The position numbers and the translations under genes were made by a program. Positions 43,701-55,700 of a stretch of DNA of 64,000 bases are shown one piece after another. Origin of the DNA: Hofstenia miamia (lineage: Eukaryota; Xenacoelomorpha; Acoela). The stretch lies in assembly GCA_004352715.1 (NCBI GenBank), contig SCFE01000037.1, forward strand, positions 528,155 through 592,154. The letters are read 5' to 3'. Below the pieces are notes generated by a model that was not told the DNA's origin, did not search any database, and saw only the letters and a list, made by a program, of their open reading frames with translations. Positions within the stretch are counted from its first letter, which is position 1. Each line of letters starts with the position of its first letter.

Positions 43701-46700
43701 TTTTTGCAATAATTCGTACACTGTATTCAGCAGACATTTATTGCGTGCATAACTTGGTTGTTAACAAAGCATGTCTTTCCATCCAACAGGCAATATAGTT
43801 GATAGATTGTTTAATGCGACATCATTGATTTCAATAGACAACAGATCGCACATGACACCAACTACTCTTGAACAAAGTTAATCGTGAACTTTGGCACCTA
43901 CGACCCGCTCCATAAACTGGCCATTACAAATGATAATTATTTAGTTTGACAAATTTTTTGTTAGTTCGGACTCAACTGTTACCATTGATGATGTCAGTTT
44001 GTCTTTTCTTGGTCTTATCGATTCTGTGACCAATCTTTCAGAGACATCATCTAATAATGGGATAATGCAATAAATGCCTAGTGTCAATCCCATGCGCTTA
44101 TAGAAAAATAAAGAATATTCTTAGAGCAATGGAAAATACGACTGCAATTTGACACAAAGTACAAAGCAGCACTTTGATATTTTTGTAAAGATGCAGAAGA
44201 GAACAGAATATTCCACAAGATGAAAAACAAGGACAATACGTTCATTACACCTGGATGTAGGAATTAGAAAAGGCCTTTAGCAAAAATAAGAAAGCTGACT
44301 GTCACAAGCAAGGCAAAATGCAAAGCTTAAATCGTCATAAAGAAGCTAAAACGACATTGTCTCATGAAACTTTAAAATATTATGCAGGATTTGGCAAATC
44401 AGGGACATCAAGAAAATGATGCCAATTTCTAATAATTGATTGCCCTAGAAAGCTGAAGGATGATTTTAAGCAAACTGAAGTAATTATTGACAAGGTGCAG
44501 TTATGACATTTTTATTGTAATAATGTCCAAGCATATCACACCATGTTATAATAAATAGTTTAAAGTTACAAAAATGTAACATCTTGATTGGAGCAAATTT
44601 ACTTTGCACATTCATTTTACCTTACATGACAAAATCGAGAAATATTTTGTTAAACTTGACATACCAGCAGTATCATAAAACAATTACATGCATTTGAAAA
44701 TTAAATTTTTACTTTTTAAAAAATAAGATGTAAAATATTATTTGGTAAAACTTAATAACAAATGTTTGAATTGAAGACCTAATAAATCGTTAAAAAATAT
44801 AATACTTAATGTATATGATGATAAAACCAAATATATTTTCGGAAAACTATTAAATACAAAAACTCGAAATTTCTAATATTTAATAAACATATGTGTTAAA
44901 ACCCACATTTGTGTTTAAGACAAGACAAAAATGTAATTTATTCTACATTTTACTTATAATGACCATATATATCACACTATTCAATTTGTCTATTGTGTTA
45001 CTTTATCATCATGATGGGATGGGAATGCCGTAGGAAACAAATGCAATGTGTATTTGCACTTTATGAATTTCACAGGGTAGTATCTAAATTGATGATTAAT
45101 AAACAAGTCAAATGAAGACATAGATCACAGTATAAAACACATTACAATTAAAAGTTTAAACAAATTCAATTAAAAATGTGCATTAACAAGCAAATAGCGC
45201 TTCTATTTATGATAAAGTATATAATTAATTTAACATCAGACAGCAAGTTCGCAGCAATTCTTTAAAATAAAATAGATTATGTTTTTAAAAGAAATATCTG
45301 TAAAACTAACTAGAGATAATATTGTAAAAAGTGTTAAGAATCAAAACAATATCTGAGATTTAATTATAAAAATAACTTATGAAAAAGTTTGAAATTTTTC
45401 AGAGTAGTTGACTTTCATCAATGTGAAATTCCATTATGCCGGCTGTGTATATTCTTATGTTAAAAGTTGCATGCTTTAGTAATGTCAACATAGTTTATCT
45501 ATGGCTATTGTTCAACTGTCAAATGTAACAAACTGTAAACACAGTAGAGCCATGTAAAATTCCATTATACTGCTGTGTGTACAAAGTTGCATCTCCTAGA
45601 GACAATGCATAATTTGTTATCTATTGTTCAAATGTCAAAAATGTATCCAATCGTAAAGATTGATATCTACCAAACATGAAATCCAAATCAATTTAAAAAT
45701 TAAATAAAACAATTTCAAATCATATAAAACTAGAATTTTTTTACAAGTTGGAAAACAATCTCAATTATTACATGTTTTTCCCAATTTATGCAATTATGTA
45801 AATAAAAGATGCTACAAAACTAAAATGTTAATAAAGTAAAACAATTTATCAATTACCATCTCTGGTAAAAATGAAATAAGTATTTTTCAATACGTTTTTC
45901 TTGTTGAATTCTCGAATAAAATATTTGCAAGTTGGAATTTTTATACAAATTTGCCTTTTGGTGATTTGTTTTGTCCTTTCGAAAAAAATACTTGCCTTTG
46001 GAATATTTAATTTGGCTTTTGGTGATTTGTTTTGTCCTTTCAAAAAAAATTATTTGCCTTTGGGATGTTTAATTTAAATATAAATTTTAAGACATTCTAC
46101 AAATCAATGATTGTAAAGTACTTGCAGTTGTTTAATAGTTTATGTATTTTAAAATAATAACTTTATAATTATTGAGAAAGCGTTAACATTCACATTTTCT
46201 TCAGTCAATGGGTAAATTTTGATAATCGCAAATGAATACATAAAGCAATTTCAAAAACGAATCAATTAGATGTCATGAAACTCGCAAAAGATTTTTAATT
46301 ACAAAAAGACTAACACATTTTCATAAAAAAATACATTGACACAAAAATGATTAAATTGATTGACGTTACAAAACACATAGTCATAAGCAGTTTTGCATGA
46401 AAAGAAGCAAAATTTTGAAATTGAAGATGAACATCAAAGCTATATAAAATAAATTTAAGCATACATATAGTACATAAAACTTAAATTAATGTACACTTGT
46501 AATTGTTTATGAGATTATAAAAACCACAACAGAAATCGTTAAATGATTTAAACTACATTTTGTACATTAGGTATTATAAAACAACTTTGGAACATTTTCT
46601 AAATATAGAAATGAATAGTGTAAATTACAATTATCAGAAGCAGATAAAATGAAATAAATACTTCTTCACGGCGATTTACTCATTGTATTCAAATATAACA

Positions 46701-49700
46701 TTTATATCTCGCAATATGCAATTAGGAAAACTGGATTTTAACTTAATTTTCCTATTAAATGTTTTAATATTACATAGAAATTGAGAATTTTTAAAAATAA
46801 ATCTGATCTTGTTAGAGTTTCTGAGACAGCATTGGAGAGAATGCCAATATATTTCGGAGTTTCAAGCATTTTTTCCACGATTTGAGAGTCTAAAGTATGT
46901 ATATTTATTACTAGATTTAGCTTCAGATTTTGATGTATTGCTACCAGTATTAATACATCTGAAGTGTTTCCTTTTGTTATGGTTTCAGTAGTACATTTTT
47001 TAACAGAATTGACAAATACTGGTTTTGCATAACGTTTTGACTTTGCATACACCTCAACTTTACGTTTCTAAATGCATAGATCTCAAAATTATATTCCAAA
47101 AAAGGTTATTAATCAAATAATGTGAAAGAAGAAATTGACCTTAGATTTTGTAATGTTTTAAGTTTTATTTTTGGATTTGTTTTCTCTATGATGCTTTCAG
47201 AATGATGTGTGATTAGAAGCAATTCTCCTTTACAAAATAAATTTTAACAAGTCTTTACAAATTTTTGTTAGCAAAGATATTAAATGTGTGAAATTTTTAT
47301 ATTATTTTGTAATCACATGAAACAAAGTTAGTAATATTAACTTATTAAAATGCAAAAATAACTTACATCGTTAAATAAATTCAACCGTCACCTCTTGAAT
47401 CACTGTAAAAACTGAATAATGTGTTAAAATGAAGATATCTTTTAGTCATAGGCTTTTAACAAAATGCAAACTTCATGACAGTTTTAGTATTAACTTTAAA
47501 AAACGACAAAGAAAAACGTACATACACTTAAATTCGACAATTCCTTGTTGTATAGTCAGAGTTTTTTGTATTTCGAAGTGTTAACGGTTTTGTTTTTATG
47601 GGTTTTATTTACTATCGCACGTAAATACCCATTTTAAGACATTCTACAAATTACATTACGTAGTTGAACGATAAATTTTACTATTTGCTGAAAAGATTAC
47701 ACAATGTATAGAATACACATTAATAAACATCGTTTACAAGATGATTTCTACTGTTAATTTATATCCTCCTGAACTAAGATAATTCTTCCAACATTTAAGT
47801 TTGTAATAAATGAAAGTTATGTATGAATGTACTGACAAACTCTGCAGAGAAACATTTTATTCTTGAATTCAACGAGAAAAACGTATTGAAAAATACTTAT
47901 TTCATTTTTACCAGAGACGGTAATTGATAAATTGTTTTACTTTATTAACATTTTAGTTTTGTAGCATCTTTTATTTACATAATTGCATAAATTGGGAAAA
48001 ACATGTAATAATTGAGATTGTTTTCCAACTTGTAAAAAAATTCTAGTTTTATATGATTTGAAATTGTTTTATTTAATTTTTAAATTGATTTGGATTTCAT
48101 GTTTGGTAGATATCAATCTTTACGATTGGATACATTTTTGACATTTGAACAATAGATAACAAATTATGCATTGTCTCTAGGAGATGCAACTTTGTACACA
48201 CAGCAGTATAATGGAATTTTACATGGCTCTACTGTGTTTACAGTTTGTTACATTTGACAGTTGAACAATAGCCATAGATAAACTATGTTGACATTACTAA
48301 AGCATGCAACTTTTAACATAAGAATATACACAGCCGGCATAATGGAATTTCACATTGATGAAAGTCAACTACTCTGAAAAATTTCAAACTTTTTCATAAG
48401 TTATTTTTATAATTAAATCTCAGATATTGTTTTGATTCTTAACACTTTTTACAATATTATCTCTAGTTAGTTTTACAGATATTTCTTTTAAAAACATAAT
48501 CTATTTTATTTTAAAGAATTGCTGCGAACTTGCTGTCTGATGTTAAATTAATTATATACTTTATCATAAATAGAAGCGCTATTTGCTTGTTAATGCACAT
48601 TTTTAATTGAATTTGTTTAAACTTTTAATTGTAATGTGTTTTATACTGTGATCTATGTCTTCATTTGACTTGTTTATTAATCATCAATTTAGATACTACC
48701 CTGTGAAATTCATAACGTGCAAATACACATTGCATTTGTTTCCTACGGCATTCCCATCCCAACATGATGATAAAGTAACACAATAGACAAATTGAATAGT
48801 GTGATATATATGGTCATTATAAGTAAAATGTAGAATAAATTACATTTTTGTATTGTCTTAAACACAAATGTGGGTTTTAACACATATGTTTATTAAATAT
48901 TAGAAATTTCGAGTTTTTGTATTGAATAGTTTTCCGAAAATATATTTGGTTTTATCATCATATACATTAAGTATTATATTTTTTAACGATTTATTAGGTC
49001 TTCAATTCAAACATTTGTTATTAAGTTTTACCAAATAATATTTTACATCTTATTTTTTAAAAAGTAAAAATTTCATTTTCAAATGCATGTAATTGTTTTA
49101 TGATACTGCTGTTATGTCAAGTTTAACAACATATTTCTCGATTTTGTCATGTAAGGTAAAATGAATGTGCAAAGTAAATTTGCTCCAATCAAGATATTAC
49201 ATTTTTGTAACTTTAAACTATTTTTTGCTTAAATTATAACATTGTGTGATATGCTTGGACATTGTTACAATAAAAATGTCATAACTGCACCTTGTCAATA
49301 ATTACTTCAGTTTGCTTAAAATCATAGAATTCAACACGAAAAACTCTGTCTAAAAATTAATTTGCTCAATTGAATTTTGTCAAAAACATTTCTTGTCATC
49401 AATTATATCACTTTGCTCAAATCCTAAAATTAAAAATAAAAACTTCGTCAAAAAATTAATTTGCTCAATTTAATTTTGTCAAATATATTTCGTCACTAGA
49501 TGGCATCACTAGAATCACTTCATTTCCACATGGCAAATAGCCACAAGTATTACGAGAACTTCAGGGTGTCCCATAGGGCCTGCTCTCCCTGTCTTTAACT
49601 ACTATTATGTACGTGGCTCTCTCATAAAATTTCTACCGAAATCCTCGAAAGTTTTAGCCTGAGATCGACCATTCTATGCAATTATTGTTGATGAGACCAA

Positions 49701-52700
49701 AAATACGAGTGCCCATGAACAAGTCAGTATTTGTTTTCGTACTATCATGGAGGTTGAAAAATTGACAAATATCAGGCCATTAAATGATCATAAAAGATGT
49801 AATACTGAAACTAGAATTGGACAAGATTATGATAAGTAGCCAAAATGTCATAAACAAAAAATGGTATTCAATAAAAGCTGAAATCAAATGAAACCAGAGC
49901 ATTGTTTATTCACTGATTGAATGAATCCCTCAATTTAGTTGTTCTGAACTGCGAAATCTAATGACATGCAGAGATTATGTAAATGATGGAAATCACACAA
50001 TTCACCAGTCATTACCAAGGTGACTTCAGCAGTTTGGCAACATGCATGCTACATATGAATGAGGTCCTTACTACCATTCCCACGGAGACGTTGGGAAAGC
50101 ATGCACCATCAATTCAATTAATCATTGACAATTATGCGACATATTTGAAATACTTCAAAAAATTATAAGTATACAAAACAGAAGTTGGAGCCAAAAAAGA
50201 GAGAAATTTCATTGTGGCTTCAAAGTTGCAATTTCTTCTGTTGCTAACACTGTTCAATTCTTTGAAATTCACAATTACAGTTTCTCAAAGTCTGAAGATC
50301 ACACTTATCCACGCTTAATCACTCATAAAGCAAATGAAAGCCACTTTGCTTTCATTTTTAAAAACTTTTCTGGAGATCGGACAATGAATCTGTGAAACTG
50401 CAGCTCAAATACGCAGCATTGACAAACCACGAAAGAAAATTGATATGTTATGTGGTGGTGGCTCTGACGAGTTCATCAGTATTGAACCATATTTCCGGGT
50501 AAAGTATGTATAGGCGGTTGATAACATGGTGGTGCTACTTCAGCGCTGTTTTGGTTTGAAAGACTGAAATTTGCATAGAGGGGGAGATTTGTCAACAGAA
50601 GATGGCAGCACGTCAGAGTTAATGGTCACTTTTGGTAATGACTTCAAACCAACAGGGTCTATAGCTGCATCACAATAAGATCTTTTAACCTTGAAAATTA
50701 AAAACAGATTAAAAATGCAACCGAAAGAGATAAATTCATCCCCCATCCAACTACTTATGACCTAGTCAATGTCATCATGTTTGGTTTAGAGATCACTTTC
50801 TGCATCCAAGCGCCTCAAAACGTAACTTCAGTCAACAATACTTTAGAAACGTCAAAATCACGGTGTAATACTCAATATATACGAATAAGGTGTGTGATCA
50901 ATGAGTCTGAAGCACTGGGTTGACGAGCCTATAACAAAGAATTTGATCAGAAGAAACCGATACCATAGAATTTTTCAAAACTAATTTAACTTCAAAATTG
51001 TAAAACAGTTGCGTTTAGATGGATTGGAAGTAATTAAAAAATTGTGTGTGAGTGCTGCATGGCTGTGGCGAGTATCTAAATCTTAGATTCGAGTGTCGTA
51101 TCCAGTAGCAAGACTTCAATACATTGACTATCGAGTATTTTTTTTAGTTCAAATAAATTAAAAAAAACAAAACTCAAAAATCTTATAATAGGATTGTTAA
51201 AAAAGTATTGTTTTTTTTGAAATGCTTTTGTAGACTTTTTTCAAAAATGTAATTAATAAATGTTATTTCTCTGATATGATATATTTAAACAATCATTGTT
51301 CTTGTTTTTAGCTTGCTTATTATTTCTCATGGAATTCTCAAATGACGAACTGTGAAAAATTATGTATTTTTGTTATTTGGATGGATTGAATGGTGCTCAG
51401 ACGGCCAACAAAATGGAGCGTCTCATGGGTGAAGGCATAGTTAATAAACGAACATGTCAACGTTGGTTCAAGAGGTTCAAAGAAGGCATATTTGATGTAA
51501 CGGATGCCGATAAACCTGGTCGCCCCTCTCTCGATGTTAGAGATCAGGTCGAAACTATGCTACAAGGCAACAAGTATCTTACCTCTCGTGAAGTTGCTGT
51601 AGAAATAGATGTTAGTCATGTTACCGTTTGTAATATACTACACGAACTTGGCAAAAAATATTATTGCAACAAGTGGCTTCCTCACAAATTAAGCGAAGAG
51701 AACAAAGGTAATCGGGAAAGGGCCTGCTTTGAATTGTTAAAAATGTACAACAGAAATAATTTTTTGGAACGCCTAATAACCGTTGACGAAACGTGGATAT
51801 ACTGGGATAATGGCTCCCGTATATCTTATCATAATAAAAGCTGGTTTGCTGCTGGTGATGTGCCTACAACATCAGTTAGTCGTAAATTATCAGCAAGGAA
51901 ACACATGTTAACTGTGTTTTGGGATGCACGTGGCGTAATTTGTATGGATGTTCTGCCGGTTGGTCAAAGTATGACATCTGACTTCTATTGCACTCAACTT
52001 GAAAAGCTTCGTAATGCTGTTATATCACAGAGAAGAAGAACTGATTTCTCACAATTGTACTTCCTACAGGATAACGCTCAGCTGCACACAGCATGGCAAA
52101 CAATGGAAAAAGTGTCTGAAATAGGGCTTAAACTTTTACCTCATCCACCATACTCTCCCAATCTATCTCCATCGGATTTTTATTTCTTTTCACCATTGAA
52201 AAACGCTATTAGAGGTAAATGTTACTCCAATCAGCACGAGATTATGACTGATATTGAAGCTTGGCTTGCAACAAAAGATCGATCTTTTTTTAGACGTGGA
52301 ATATACAAATTACCTGGACGTTGGCAACGTTGTATTGATAACAGTGGTGATTATTTTGTAGACTCTGATGATAATATTGCTGACTAATCATTTCAATTAA
52401 TACATTTATCCTCCAATTTCAGTATAAAATAAAACTGTTTTTGGATATAAACTTTTTACCGATAATATAGGATTGTTAAAAAAGTATAAAAAAATGTATA
52501 AAAAAAACGACATTACTTTTTTAACAATCAAAGCTATATAATTACTTCTAGGGATAACTATTTTGTATATACCCTGCGTAGAAACATAACTTTGCAGAAT
52601 GTTTCTGATTAAATTTATTTCCTGCACAAAAGAACGTGATTGGACATTGAGCAACGTTGCTAATGGCGTTGCAAAAGATTGAATAAAAACATATCTAATC

Positions 52701-55700
52701 GCAAAAGAGCATGATTGTTCACTGAGTGCAATGGCGATACACGATACTCAATGCGAAACGTATATGTTGTTCAAACAACTATAATAGAAAATTTGCTACT
52801 TCGAGTATTGAATTTTAACAAGCACTCACACAGCCTTACTGTGATACAAAAATAAGCAAACTTCATCAGTAGTGATTACCGTTTCATCGGTGGAAAAGTC
52901 AAAGACAATAGAATAAGCCACTTCGATAAGATCCTGAAGCAAAAGAAGATGTCCAGAGATAGCAATGGAGAAATACGCTGAACACCATCTGATAATCTCA
53001 TGTTTCATAGCGATTTCATCGCCTAAAAACAATATGGTTAAGTAATTCACATTTAAATTGAAGCATTATTCATGTAATGAATGCATTTGAAAGAATAGAA
53101 TTCCTCATAGTGGCATTTCAAACATTCAATATACTGTTAGGAAGGTTAAATAGAAAATACACACTTGAATAAAACCACATTTGTATTAAAGTGCTAACTG
53201 ATCTCAGTGGACAGAGTTGGAAATTTAGCTCGATTTTGAAGGCTGGGCGGGCTATATTGAATCATCCTCAGACATATTCAAGCGCATTTGAAGAAAAAAT
53301 CATAAACAATGCCAAAATTTATTTAAAATTGCAGCATCTGCCTACATTATAGGTATTAAGTATTATGCGTTTTGTTGTATTGCTTAATTTTTAAAGAAGA
53401 CAAACAGAATAGAGGCTGGCACGCAGAGTTGGAATCGGTTCAGGAGAACCAACAGTTCGGGTACAAAATCCTAAAAAAATCAGGTACAGTTTCGGGCAAG
53501 CCCACATTTTGTGGGAAAACGCCAGCTACTTCAAATTGCCCTAAGAAGGCCGTAATTCAATAATTATTTATTTATTTATTTATTGATGGGATTGAATATT
53601 GTAAGCAGTGCATTAAAAGTCTAAAAGGAGAACAAGGCATTATCATTCGTTTGAAATTTTGAAGGTCACTCTGCCGTCCAGAATTTCGGTGGCGGATTCG
53701 GGTAAGATGCTGTGCATTTTGGGAAATTTCGGGTACATTCAGTTTCGGGTACGTGTTTAAAAAATCGGTTCGGTTTTGGTTCCAAATTCTGTACCCGATT
53801 CCAACTATACTGGCATGGACTAAGTGAGGATCTGTTATGGTTTGTGAACGAAGTATTGAGAACGTCTCATTTTATGGAGTAGAGCTCCTCTAAGCGCAAA
53901 GGACAGCTATATAGGAAATGAAAATAAAATAGACACAGTCTACCAATATGAGGATGTTGAGGCAGCAATTGATAGCAAGCGGGCAGCTAAGCTACTGTTT
54001 TTGAGTTGAAAATATACTAGAAGTAAAAAAATTTGCCACTATTACTGGACAACCTTCATGAAACTGATGATGCTAGAGATTGGAATGACATTAAAGATAC
54101 ATTCAGAAGATTGTCAGAATGAAGAATGTTGGTTTGCCTGACAATAAAGCATACCAAATCAGTTGCGTTGCTTAACACTTTGTGCAGGTGCTTAAGATGC
54201 CTGCAAAGAAGGTAGATACGAATGCGTTCATCGATAAGCTGGATCTGTCAGCAGCTAACGACTTGGTTTTGAACTGCTAACCCAATTTCGAGGAGGTTTA
54301 AATGACAAAAGTTTCGCTAAACCCACACAAAGATGAAGGCCAGAGCGGCTTAGTGGACAAGCTTTCAAATAAGGGGGTGCTCTTATCAATTGTCTAACAG
54401 GACTTTGCCCACATATTTAGTACGAAAAGAAGTTCAAGGTCTTAATGTAATGCAGAGGTAATATTCCTACAAAAGAAGGCCCGGCAAGTCTGATGTTCAG
54501 GCCATATATGTGCTATGGGAAGCCAAAATCGTCTTGCGTGTTTCATATACGTAAAAAAATTCTTTGATTAGATTCCAAAGCTAGTAATAGGCCAGTGTCT
54601 AGCAGCAAACGACGTACCAAAACGGATAATCAGGATCGTTGTGTCCTTACCCAAGACACCGTTAGCACACATCAGAGGAGAATATCCCAACGCACGTCGC
54701 AAACTTAAAAGAAGATAGACAAGATTATGTCATCACCCGTGCTTATTTAACATCCTTTTCCATTATCTGATCTGTGAGGGACTCCGCGGAACCTCAAAGG
54801 AATTGTTTTAACTCATTTTTGGACTAGGAAGTGGAACTTAAGCGTATTGAGTATGCTGATGATCTCTGTCTATTTAGTAGGTCAGAGGAACAAATACAGA
54901 GCTGTCTACTTACAGGTCTAGCGTAAGTAGGTATTAATATCTCTGTTCCAAAGACCAAGTGCATGTGGTTATTAAGGGCATCGGAAAGAAATTCAGAAAG
55001 AGTTCTTGTTTCTGGAAAGAACATTAAATTCGTATCAGAGTTTAAATACTTAAGCTTGATAATCAGCATTGCTGAAACAGCCGTCTCTGAAGCAAGATAT
55101 CGGTGAAATAGCACGATCCTACGTCATCAGCGAGTAGCACATAAGAATGGATTTTCTACATTTTCCTACAAAGCCACACTGATCTATGCTTGTAAAACGT
55201 CTTCAAAAATGCCTAGAAAAGAAAACCGAAGATGCTTAATGCCTCCATAAACACCTGTAAAAGGGTTTTCTGTGGAGCCTCTCTGTGGGATAAACTAACC
55301 AAGGAATGATTTCATGCACCTATGCTTTTCCCATTTATGCCTTTCCAGCAAGTGCGAACTATAGTAGCACGGAAGCGTTTGCTTTTTGTAAGCTGGATGA
55401 TACTGCACAAAGAAACTATTGACCATTATATTGAGTTAGCAATAACAAAAGCATCAATAGTTCCCGAAGGCAAAGGCCACATAGTAAGTGTGCGTAAGTG
55501 TCAGTGCTGGTTAATTGACGTTTCTTTTGGGAATGATTAGATATTTTCATATGTTGGCCACATCATGCTCGCAGGCGAGAAATGGGCGTGAGTACTTCAA
55601 ATTTAACAGAAGACATTAACAATAACGCAAAAATGATCTGCAAGAGAATTTCTTGAGGCTTACACATGCAAGTACGAGACATGTAAGATGCACGGAGTGT

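Larger units (their letters stand above)
44460..49325. mobile_element. Giant inverted repeat (1.46-kb arms, 1.93-kb spacer)
   Basis: The left arm (44460-45922) and right arm (47853-49325) are reverse complements with only scattered substitutions and small indels. For example ATTCCATTATGCCGGCTGTG (45430-45449) recurs inverted at about 48332-48351. The spacer (45923-47852) holds no recognised transposase, only a 104-codon minus ORF. The structure resembles a non-autonomous long-TIR or fold-back transposon. No clear target duplication was found; the right arm is followed by extra related repeats to about 49490. It lies in the E7-E8 intron. Confidence 0.85.

Noticed and set aside
43464-43721. Candidate RalGAP exon with [12 protein letters not shown]
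   Set aside because: It lies between E7 and E8, whose phases and motifs join directly, so it is out of order for this gene.
52834-52839. GTAAGG as the donor of exon E7
   Set aside because: It is a good donor by sequence but leaves phase 1, whereas exon E8 must be entered at phase 0.
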